Origin: Dehalococcoidia bacterium
GTDB lineage: Bacteria > Chloroflexota > Dehalococcoidia > Lucifugimonadales > Lucifugimonadaceae
Reading direction: 5' to 3'
Assembly (NCBI GenBank): GCA_009693115.1
Contig: SHXW01000021.1
Location: 1 to 39,571 of the forward strand
Length of the DNA: 39,571 bases
In this document: in pieces, positions 28,543 to 35,702 of the stretch
Layout of the letters: each line of letters begins with the position of its first letter
How positions within the stretch are numbered: the first letter of the stretch is position 1
Position numbers and translations under genes: made by a program
Notes under the pieces: model-generated
Database searches by the model: none
What the model was told of the DNA's origin: nothing
The model's input: only the letters and a program-made list of their open reading frames with translations

Positions 28543-29640
28543 TTAGAACTTCATCCGCGGAGCCTTGCTCAAAACGCGCGCCCTGCCATTTTCGAGCACT
28601 ACCACGTCCTCTATGCGCACGCCACCCCAACCGGTGATGTATATGCCCGGTTCGATTGTAAACACCATGTTTTCCTGGAGTTTGCCAGGGCTGCTCGGGC
28701 CTACTCCGGGGCTTTCGTGTACTTCCAGCCCCACACCATGGCCCAGGGAATGGCCGAAGGCGTCACCATGCCCTGCCTCCTGTATGACCTTGCGGGCAAT
28801 GCCATCGCACTCCGCTCCCGTCATTCCCGGCCTCACCATTTCGATCGCGGCAAGCTGCGCCGCAAGGACAATGTCATAGACCTTCTTCGCCTGCGAGTCC
28901 GGCTTGCCCAGGACAACCGTGCGGGTGAGGTCGCTGCAGTAGCCCTGGTACCTGGCGCCCATGTCAATGACTATGGTTTGCCCTTCCCGCAGCACGTCGC
29001 TTCCGGCGCGGTGGTGTGGGCGGGCAGCGTTGGGGCCGCTACCGACAATTGTGTCGAACGAGATGGCCTCTGCGCCGCGTACGCGCACCGCCTGTTCTAT
29101 GCGCCAGGCAACCTCTTCTTCAGTCATCCCCGGGCTGAGCGTCTTCTCCACCTCTGCAAAGGCCTCATCCCCGATCTGTATGGCGCGGGACAGGAGGTTG
29201 ACTTCCTCCGCATCCTTGACGGCGCGCAGTCCAAGCGTGATGCCCTGCGTGGGCCTGAGTTGCGTGCCTGAAGGCAGGTCTTTGACATCCTTCATGGCCT
29301 CGTTGATACGGTCGAACTGGGCGACGGTGATGTGGTCCGCTTCAAACCCCACCTGCTTTGCACCGTGTTCAACGAAGAGCTTCGACATCCAGTCGAGCTT
29401 GCCGCCGATGCGGTCCACGCGGTAGCCCGGTGCCTGGAGGCCGGCCTGCTCCGTATATCGGAAGTCGGTGCAAAGCACTGCATTGGCCTTCGTCACGAAG
29501 AGCCATCCAGCCGTGCTGACGAAGCCAGACAGATAACGCCTGTTCTCTCCGCTGGAGATCAGGATGCCGTCAAGCTTTTCCTCTTCGATCTTTGCCCGCA
29601 AACGGTCGATCCGGTGCGGGTGTTTGAAATTCGCCGTCAT
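28543..29640 (-). CDS. pepQ: M24-family aminopeptidase (Xaa-Pro dipeptidase type)
   Basis: Metallopeptidase that cleaves the N-terminal residue before proline. The 365-aa product has a creatinase-like N-domain (about 1-125) and the pita-bread catalytic domain. The five metal ligands are visible in DMGARYQGYCSDLTRT (two Asp), GHSLGHGVGLEVHE (His), FTIEPGIY (Glu) and VRIEDVVVL (Glu). The ATG at 29638-29640 is preferred over an open extension to 29691, because the extension runs through a copy of the dispersed palindrome. It follows aroQ and precedes the two efp genes, a common order. An Xaa-Pro aminopeptidase (PepP) assignment is also possible. Confidence 0.9.
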   Translation of the reverse strand: MTANFKHPHRIDRLRAKIEEEKLDGILISSGENRRYLSGFVSTAGWLFVTKANAVLCTDFRYTEQAGLQAPGYRVDRIGGKLDWMSKLFVEHGAKQVGFEADHITVAQFDRINEAMKDVKDLPSGTQLRPTQGITLGLRAVKDAEEVNLLSRAIQIGDEAFAEVEKTLSPGMTEEEVAWRIEQAVRVRGAEAISFDTIVGSGPNAARPHHRAGSDVLREGQTIVIDMGARYQGYCSDLTRTVVLGKPDSQAKKVYDIVLAAQLAAIEMVRPGMTGAECDGIARKVIQEAGHGDAFGHSLGHGVGLEVHESPGVGPSSPGKLQENMVFTIEPGIYITGWGGVRIEDVVVLENGRARVLSKAPRMKF

Positions 29641-29776
29641 TTCTTGTCTCGCCTCCCCTCTCCCGTCGGAGAGGTCAGAGGGTGAGGGCATCTTGAACTG
29701 CGGCCCCGTCTCGCGTCAGGGGCGTCCCCGCAAAACGGGACGCCCCTGATTGAGCACGTCTGTCCAGCGCAATAGC

Positions 29777-30217
29777 TTATCCCGGTTTCACAGTGGCTGC
29801 GAGGAAGTCCAGCGCGTACAGGTAGCCGCGCCACCCGAGGCCCGCTATCTGTCCCTTCGCGAAGGCGGCAAAGACAGAGTGCCGCCTGAACTCCTCACGG
29901 GCGTGGATGTTTGAAAGGTGGACCTCTACGAAGGGCAGCTTCGCATCGAGGAGTGCGTCCAGTACCGAGTATCCAACGCCTGTGAGCGCGCCGCCGTTGA
30001 TGATGACGCCGTGCGCCCCTGCTGAGTTCGCCTGTACCCAGTCCACGACCGCGCCTTCGTGGTTGGACTGGAAGAACGCTACCCCGACGCCTAGCTCTCT
30101 GGCGCGCTTCGCGACTTCTTCTTCGATCTCAATGAGCGTCTTGCTGCCGTACTGGCCGGGGTCACGCCTGCCCAGATTGTTCAGGTTGGGTCCGTTGATG
30201 ACAAGGATTTTGGTCAT
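29777..30217 (-). CDS. aroQ: 3-dehydroquinate dehydratase, type II
   Basis: Shikimate-pathway enzyme converting 3-dehydroquinate to 3-dehydroshikimate, normally a dodecamer. The 146-aa length is typical. The N-terminal NGPNLNNLGRRDPGQYG carries the lid Arg (17/18) and catalytic Tyr23; QSNHEGAVVDW, N74, the catalytic His100 in VEVHLSNIHAREEF and R111/R112 are present. One departure: the usual INPGAYTHTS reads INGGALTGVG, so the His after Thr that lines the active site is Gly80. The gene precedes pepQ. Confidence 0.93.
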   Translation of the reverse strand: MTKILVINGPNLNNLGRRDPGQYGSKTLIEIEEEVAKRARELGVGVAFFQSNHEGAVVDWVQANSAGAHGVIINGGALTGVGYSVLDALLDAKLPFVEVHLSNIHAREEFRRHSVFAAFAKGQIAGLGWRGYLYALDFLAATVKPG

Positions 30218-30321
30218 GGTGTGATCTTAACCTGTCCCGGCTGGTAGAGGTGACTCTCTCCACATCCCGACCCTCTCTCGCGCAGAAAGCAGCCGCGGAG
30301 GCAGATGGGATTCTGAGATGG

Positions 30322-31335
30322 TCATTTGGTGACCACAGGTGAAGGCGGCGCGGCGCCCGCGGCGGGCGAAGGAGGAAGAACTGGGGCATGGGCCTGCCCA
30401 GCCCTCGGGTGTGCGGCCATGTAAACCTTGCGCGCCTGCGCCGCGGAGACGTGGGTGTAAATCTGTGTTGTCGCCGGGCTGGAGTGCCCCAGCAGGTCCT
30501 GTACGACGCGCAGGTCCGCACCGCCGTCCAGCATGTGCGTGGCGAAGCTGTGGCGAAGCGTGTGCGTGTGGAATGCGGGGTCCAACCCGGCCGCGACGGC
30601 GCAGCGCTTGACCGTCTCCTGCATGCTACGGACCGAGAGCCGCCCGCCGGACTGGTTCAGGAAAAACGCATCCCCTGACCGGCGCGTCGCCCATAGTGGC
30701 CGCACATCAGAGACATAACGTCCCAACCACTCTGCGGCGGGCTTTCCGACCAGCGTGATCCGGGTCTTCGACCCCTTGCCTGTGACACGCGCCTCGCGAG
30801 CCCCAATATCAACCCCTGCCACATCCAGCGCCGCCGTCTCGCTTACGCGCAACCCGGCGGCGTAGATCAATTCCAACAGTGCCCTATCACGCACTCCTGC
30901 GGGCTTCTGTGTATCAGGGATCGAGAGCAGCCTGCCTATGTCCTCGACTGAAACAATTTCAGGCAACCGCCGTTCGAGCTTTGGCGCACTGACAAGATCG
31001 GTCTGGTCCGGCCCGATGAGATCCATGTCCCTGAGGAACCGATAGAAGGCCCGCAACGCGGACAGCTTGCGAGCCACGCTCGGCCTCTTGTAACCGATTT
31101 CGAGCAACCACGCCAGATAAGCCCTGAAGAACAGTCTGTCCGCCTTGCCCAGGTCCGTCGCGTCCCGCTTCTTCAGGAACTCGAAGAACGGCATCAGGTC
31201 GTTCAGGTAGTTGCGCACGGTGAGGGGCGCGAGATGGCGCGTCGCCCGAAGGTCAGCCTCAAAGTCCCGTACGATCTGCGCCCATGGCGTGCCGCGCAGC
31301 GAGTCCGCAAGGCCAGGGAGTGAAAGCAAGGTCAT
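30322..31335 (-). CDS. Tyrosine recombinase XerC/XerD
   Basis: Site-specific recombinase, probably the one that resolves chromosome dimers at dif. The 337-aa product has the N-terminal SAM-like domain (FEADLRATRHLAPLTVRNYLNDL) and the catalytic domain with the R-H-R-Y set visible in AAGLRVSE, HTHTLRHSFATHMLDGG, LLGHSSPATTQIYTH (Tyr). The C-terminus carries a 30-residue Pro/Ala-rich tail. The ATG at 31333-31335 has GGGAGGAG upstream; the open frame to 31512 would run inside topA. It starts 52 bases after topA. XerC and XerD cannot be separated by eye; the dprA-topA-xer order suggests the XerC role. Confidence 0.92.
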   Translation of the reverse strand: MTLLSLPGLADSLRGTPWAQIVRDFEADLRATRHLAPLTVRNYLNDLMPFFEFLKKRDATDLGKADRLFFRAYLAWLLEIGYKRPSVARKLSALRAFYRFLRDMDLIGPDQTDLVSAPKLERRLPEIVSVEDIGRLLSIPDTQKPAGVRDRALLELIYAAGLRVSETAALDVAGVDIGAREARVTGKGSKTRITLVGKPAAEWLGRYVSDVRPLWATRRSGDAFFLNQSGGRLSVRSMQETVKRCAVAAGLDPAFHTHTLRHSFATHMLDGGADLRVVQDLLGHSSPATTQIYTHVSAAQARKVYMAAHPRAGQAHAPVLPPSPAAGAAPPSPVVTK

Positions 31336-31387
31336 CCCCGCTCCTCCCGTGTGACCAGATGTGGGGCAGGCCGACCGCAGTGGACGC

Positions 31388-33811
31388 CTATACCGGCACA
31401 GGCGAAAGTTCGTCTTCGGCGCGGGAAGACGCCCGCTCCGGCGCGCCCTCTTCCGTTGCACCTTCCACCTGTTCGTGTACGCCCGAGTACTGACACTGTG
31501 TGCATCGCACACGGTTCCGTCCCGCAGAAATCAGCAGGCCCTCGCACTGAGGGCAAGGCTCCTTTTGAGGCCGTTGGCCCACCAGGAAGTCGCAGTTCGG
31601 GTAGCGGTTGCAGCCCCAGAAGGCGTTGCCTCGCTTGTTCTTGCGCCCGACAAGTTCTCCTTCGCCGCACTTCGGGCACTTGATGCCCGTGGGTGCCTGT
31701 ATAGGCTTGGCGTTCTTGCACTCGGGGAAGCCAGAGCAGGACAGGAACTTGCCGAAGCGGCCGGACCGGATGACCATCTTCCGCTCGCACTTCTCGCAAA
31801 CCTGATCGGTCTCTTCGACGAGCGCCTCCCACGGCACCCGCGGTGCGAGTTTCGCCGCCTCCAGCTTGATCTGGAAGGGTCCGAAGAACTCTTTCAGCAC
31901 TGGCACCCATTCGGCATTGCCTTCGGCGATGGCGTCGAGTTTTGACTCCATGGCGGCGGTGAAGCCAGGATCCATGACATCAGGGAAGTTGACCGTCAGC
32001 AGGTCACATACGGCGAACCCGAGCTTCGTGGGCCTGAAGCGCGCCTTCTCACGGGTGACGTAGTCCCGTTCTGCGATTGTGCCCACGATGCTGGCGTAAG
32101 TGCTAGGCCTGCCGATGCCCTTTTCCTCCAGAGTACGAATCAGCATGGCTTCCGAGAACCGGGCTGGAGGCTGGGTAAACTTCTGGTCCGAGTTGACATT
32201 GCCCAGGTCCAGCGGCTCTTGCGCCGCGAGTGGCGGCAGCTCGCGTGAGTCGTCCTCATCGTCCTTTTCGTCTTGCTCTTTGCTCTCCATGTAGAGCGCC
32301 CGGAACCCCGGGAAGCGCATGACCGATCCCGTCGCCCTGACGGTGTACTTGCGGCCGTGCGGGGCCGCAGCGGCGATGTCCGCGGTGGTCTGATCCGTGA
32401 CAGCGTCCGGCATCTGACTGGCAACCATCCGCTTCCAGATCAGTTCGTACACCCTGCGCTGGTCCGGGTTCAGGAATTGAGCGACGCTATCGGGCGTCCG
32501 CAAGACGGACGTCGGGCGGACGGCCTCATGCGCCTCCTGTGCGTTGGCGGACTTTGTCTTATAGATGCGGTGCTTGTGGGCGTACCCCGATCCCCAACGC
32601 TGCTTGATGTAATCGTGCGCCTCGTGGAGTGCAGACTCAGCCAGGTTCGTCGAGTCTGTACGCATGTACGTGATCAGGCCAACAGGCTCCCCGCCGCCTA
32701 TCTGGACTCCCTCATAAAGCTCCTGGGCTATGCGCATGGTGCGCTGTGCCGTCATCCTGAACGACCGCGCCGCCTCCTGCTGGAGCGTGCTGGTGGTGAA
32801 GGGCGGCTGCGGGCGCTGGTGGGCCTCCCGCTGTTTTACATCTCCGACCACATAGGTCGAAGCTTCAAGGTCCGCCTTGATGCGGCCTGCGATCTCCCCA
32901 TTCGGGACGCTCGCCTTGCCCTTCTCGCCATCAATGGTCTGCAAAGTCGCTTTGAAACGACGTATCCGAACTGTGGGGCCACCGTCGCCTGGGGGAACCG
33001 CAGCCATGCCTGGTTGCTTATCGAGTTCGACTGAGACTACCCAGTACTCCTCCGGCTTGAACGCCTCGATCTCGCGTTCACGCTCGACGATGAGGCGTAG
33101 AGCTACGGACTGGACGCGCCCTGCTGAGAGACCACGGCGGACCTTTGACCAGAGTATGGGGCTGAGTTCGTAGCCCACTATACGATCCAAGACGCGCCGG
33201 GCCTGCTGCGCGTTTACCAACCGCATGTCTATTTCGCGCGGGTGGTTGAAGGCGTCCTCAATGGCTGGCCTCGTGATCTCGTGAAAAACGACTCTCTTGA
33301 GGTCTCTGCCATCGCGGGCCAGATTCGCGGCCTCGACAAGATGCCAGGAGATGGCCTCGCCCTCGCGGTCGGGGTCAGTCGCCAGTATGACCGCGCTAGC
33401 TCCGGCCGCGGCGTCCTCGATTTCACCGATGAGTTGCTTGCGCCCGTCGGCGTTTACATATTCAGGCAGGAAGTCATTCTCCATGTCCACTCCCATTCTG
33501 TGCGGAGGGAGGTCTCGGACATGGCCCATTGATGCCATGACGATGTAGGCATCGCCCAGGAACCGGCCTACCGTCCGCGCCTTGGCAGGAGACTCGACTA
33601 TGACAAGGCTCTTCCCGCTCATCTGGATTTTTGCAGTGCGCGTGGATTTCTTTACTTCAGATTTGTTTTCCGCCGCGGAGGTTTTTGCCGCCCGCGAACT
33701 CTTCACCGCCGCCGGACTTTTCTTCACCGCCGGGGTCTTTTTTGCCGCTGGGACCTTCTTTGTCGCCGGGGCTTTTTTTGTTGCTGGAGTTTTTTTTATT
33801 GCTGGTGACAT
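31388..33811 (-). CDS. topA: DNA topoisomerase I with basic N-terminal tail
   Basis: Type IA topoisomerase that relaxes negative supercoils. The 807-aa product begins with about 63 residues rich in Lys, Ala and Pro in KKTPA/KKAPA-like repeats. The Toprim domain follows (LVIVESPAKARTVGRFLG) and then the catalytic region with the active Tyr in GLITYMRTDSTNLAE. Three C-terminal four-cysteine zinc ribbons (CEKC...CSGFPEC, CPKC...CNRYPNC, CPQC...CTQC) complete the protein. M64 (MSGKSLVIVE) is where most TopA proteins start. The repeat-rich tail is in frame, coding-like and preceded by its own ATG, so I keep it. Lys-rich tails are better known at the C-terminus of actinobacterial TopA. Confidence 0.95.
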   Translation of the reverse strand: MSPAIKKTPATKKAPATKKVPAAKKTPAVKKSPAAVKSSRAAKTSAAENKSEVKKSTRTAKIQMSGKSLVIVESPAKARTVGRFLGDAYIVMASMGHVRDLPPHRMGVDMENDFLPEYVNADGRKQLIGEIEDAAAGASAVILATDPDREGEAISWHLVEAANLARDGRDLKRVVFHEITRPAIEDAFNHPREIDMRLVNAQQARRVLDRIVGYELSPILWSKVRRGLSAGRVQSVALRLIVEREREIEAFKPEEYWVVSVELDKQPGMAAVPPGDGGPTVRIRRFKATLQTIDGEKGKASVPNGEIAGRIKADLEASTYVVGDVKQREAHQRPQPPFTTSTLQQEAARSFRMTAQRTMRIAQELYEGVQIGGGEPVGLITYMRTDSTNLAESALHEAHDYIKQRWGSGYAHKHRIYKTKSANAQEAHEAVRPTSVLRTPDSVAQFLNPDQRRVYELIWKRMVASQMPDAVTDQTTADIAAAAPHGRKYTVRATGSVMRFPGFRALYMESKEQDEKDDEDDSRELPPLAAQEPLDLGNVNSDQKFTQPPARFSEAMLIRTLEEKGIGRPSTYASIVGTIAERDYVTREKARFRPTKLGFAVCDLLTVNFPDVMDPGFTAAMESKLDAIAEGNAEWVPVLKEFFGPFQIKLEAAKLAPRVPWEALVEETDQVCEKCERKMVIRSGRFGKFLSCSGFPECKNAKPIQAPTGIKCPKCGEGELVGRKNKRGNAFWGCNRYPNCDFLVGQRPQKEPCPQCEGLLISAGRNRVRCTQCQYSGVHEQVEGATEEGAPERASSRAEDELSPVPV

Positions 33812-33872
33812 GGGTTCTCTGTCTGTTGTCCGCTGGGAGCAGGGACGGCAAAGGCGCCATCCCTGATGAGGG

Positions 33873-35039
33873 CTATCGTATGGAACGGGCTGTGACCGGG
33901 CGTTCAGGGTCTGCTGCGAACTGCATTGGGCCGACCTGCCGGACGGTCCCTCGCAGCTCCAACACCGTCAGGGTCGAACTGACCTCCGCTGCTGGCAAGC
34001 CGGCTGCCCGCGCGAGGTCGTCCACGTGCAACGGGCCGTTTGCCAGAGCAGCGATGATCAACCGCTCGCTGGCACTGTTTTTAGGCCCCGTGTCAAGCGC
34101 GTCGCCGCGGCCGCCTACGGCGGCCGTTTTCCGGGGAGTGGTCTCGCGGGGATGCGCGGCGCGCGTGCCTGCATCCGTTCGCGAGGGCATGTCTGGCCCC
34201 GCGGCTTCGTCCGTCGGCTGTTGCACAACCTGTTTCAAGACGGCGATGTTCAGCTCTTCGAGAACGTCCTGATAACTCATGACCAGCTTCGCGCCCTGCT
34301 GGATGAGCCAGTTCGGCCCGTTGCTCTTGGGAGACAGTGCGCTGCCCGGCACGGCGAAGACCTCACGATCCTGCTCTAGCGCCCACTTGACGGTGATTAT
34401 TGCTCCGGAGTCCATGTCCGCCTCTATGACCAGCACGCCCAGTGTCAGGCCGCTGATAACGCGGTTGCGCCGCGGGAAGTGTTCGGCCTTGGGCCTCATG
34501 CCGATCGGGTATTCGGATATGACCGCCCCGCTCTCTGTGATGCGGCGAGCGAGGGGCGAATGCTCAGGCGGGTAGATGCTGTCCAGCCCGCCTCCAATGA
34601 CCGCAAGCGTCCTGCCACCCGCTTCGAGCGCAGATTGATGCGCGATGCCGTCTATGCCGCGAGCCAGTCCACTAGCCACGGTGACGCCTGCAGCGGCAAG
34701 GTCGTACGCCAGGCGGCGCGCCATCTCTTTGCCATACACCGTGGGGCCGCGAGTGCCCACAACGGCCACTGCCCGCTGATCCACGGCCGCCAATTCACCC
34801 CTGATGTAGAGGACGCTTGGAGGGTCGTATGTCTCGGCAAGGATAGCCGGATAGTCAGGCGAGCGTCTATGAACCGCCCTGACGCCATGCTTCTGGAGTT
34901 TTCCCATCTCAGCGTCAGGGTCAATCTCAGGACGCGCCTCCACAATTTCACGGAGTGTGCCGGAGTCCAACCCCGCCGCAGCGAGGTCGTCCTGGCCCGC
35001 TTTCCACGCTTCGGCGAGCGTACCAAAGCGCGCCTCCAA
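33873..35039 (-). CDS. dprA: DNA-processing protein DprA (open part, after in-frame amber)
   Basis: DprA/Smf loads RecA onto incoming single-stranded DNA in transformation. This 388-codon frame carries the Rossmann-like core (VAVVGTRGPTVYGKEMARRLA, SGLARGIDGIAHQSALEAGGRTLAVIGGGLDSIYPPEH, SEYPIGMRPKAEHFPRRNRVISGL, VIEADMDSGAIITVKWALEQDREVFAVPG) and a C-terminal winged-helix region. Its apparent start is a TTG with only a weak AGG upstream, and the family N-terminus is missing from it. The missing part is encoded directly upstream in the same frame but is separated by a TAG (see the 35037-35108 entry). topA follows 61 bases downstream. It may be a broken gene, a re-initiating gene or a sequence error. 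Confidence 0.85.
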   Translation of the reverse strand: MEARFGTLAEAWKAGQDDLAAAGLDSGTLREIVEARPEIDPDAEMGKLQKHGVRAVHRRSPDYPAILAETYDPPSVLYIRGELAAVDQRAVAVVGTRGPTVYGKEMARRLAYDLAAAGVTVASGLARGIDGIAHQSALEAGGRTLAVIGGGLDSIYPPEHSPLARRITESGAVISEYPIGMRPKAEHFPRRNRVISGLTLGVLVIEADMDSGAIITVKWALEQDREVFAVPGSALSPKSNGPNWLIQQGAKLVMSYQDVLEELNIAVLKQVVQQPTDEAAGPDMPSRTDAGTRAAHPRETTPRKTAAVGGRGDALDTGPKNSASERLIIAALANGPLHVDDLARAAGLPAAEVSSTLTVLELRGTVRQVGPMQFAADPERPVTARSIR

Positions 35040-35108
35040 CTTCCCGAACCTGACCGGCCCGAGCCCCTAGATGCGGTGGAATGCGACCCAGTACTTGAGA
35101 TCGTCCAT
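35037..35108 (-). pseudogene. dprA: N-terminal part of dprA interrupted by amber codon
   Basis: From the ATG at 35106-35108, the frame of dprA reads MDDLKYWVAFHRI, then TAG (35067-35069), then GLGPVRFGKLEARFGT without a frame change. This is the conserved DprA start (YWxAxxxIxGLGPxRFxxL), so the TAG interrupts a once-continuous gene at codon 14. A single C-to-T change from CAG is the simplest origin. The nearest purine-rich ribosome site (GGGAGG) lies 16 bases upstream of the ATG. Confidence 0.8.
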
Positions 35109-35210
35109 ATATTAAAATCCGGCGCCTCCCGGCCATACACGAGGCGCGCAAAGTGAAGCCACACCGGGGCGCGAAGGATAACCGAAAAAGGAACTGATGA
35201 AGAAAGGGGG

Positions 35211-35302
35211 TGGCGGAGAGGGCGGGATTCGAACCCGCGATACCGGTTACCCGGTATACGCGCTTTCCAGGCGCGCCCATTCGGCCGCTCTGGCACCTCT
35301 CC
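35211..35302 (-). tRNA. tRNA-Ser (anticodon GGA)
   Basis: The acceptor stem GGAGAGG/CCTCTCC pairs 35296-35302 with 35215-35221. The loop CTGGAAA gives anticodon GGA. A long variable arm (TACCGGGTAACCGGTA) is typical of tRNA-Ser. CCA is encoded. Confidence 0.95.
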
Positions 35303-35400
35303 GCGTGGAGGCCGATCACGTCGCGATGTCAATTCGCGGTGCTCCGGTGCACCCTTCACCACTCCCGGGCGCGCCATCACCGAGACGGGCGCAGCGGACG

Positions 35401-35491
35401 TGGCGGAGAGGGCGGGATTCGAACCCGCGATACCGGGGACCGGTATACCGGTTTTCGAGACCGGCCCATTCGGCCGCTCTGGCACCTCTCC
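35401..35491 (-). tRNA. tRNA-Ser (anticodon CGA)
   Basis: Acceptor, D and T arms are the same as in the neighbouring tRNA-Ser. The anticodon stem CCGGT/ACCGG closes the loop CTCGAAA, giving CGA. The long variable arm and encoded CCA are present. Confidence 0.95.
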
Positions 35492-35555
35492 TTGGACGAA
35501 CACAGAAGTATAGCAACGTGAACACCGCTTGGCGCCCGCAGCGCAGGGACTTCAC

Positions 35556-35586
35556 TTGACACCCAGAACATTCTCTCAATTAGCAT
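35556..35586 (+). promoter_or_regulatory. Probable glmU promoter
   Basis: Perfect TTGACA (35556-35561) and TAGCAT (35581-35586). The spacing of 19 bases is longer than ideal. It would give a leader of about 110 bases before glmU. Confidence 0.45.
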
Positions 35587-35592
35587 GGGCAC

Positions 35593-35702
35593 AGACACGA
35601 CATGACCAGCCGTAGCTGATGGCTGGCTAGGATATGCGATGCTGAACTCGGTTCAGCATCTCTACAGTCCGCCCCCGGGCCACCTGAAAGGCCGCTAGTA
35701 AT
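35593..35702 (+). promoter_or_regulatory. Structured 5' leader of glmU
   Basis: The leader contains three consecutive hairpins. The first has a CCAGCC/GGCTGG stem (35606-35611 with 35621-35626). The second is a perfect 10-bp stem with a TCG loop (35638-35647 with 35651-35660). The third is GGCC/GGCC (35678-35681 with 35690-35693), just before the start. The unpaired stretch CTCTACAGTCCGCC lies between the second and third. This amount of structure is unusual for a housekeeping gene and suggests a cis-regulatory RNA, but it does not match any riboswitch class I can name. Confidence 0.4.

Noticed and set aside
35630-35670. Purine riboswitch (GGATATG ... CTCTAC in the glmU leader)
   Set aside because: GGATATG lies before a hairpin rather than in a loop, and the other conserved loop and closing helix are absent.
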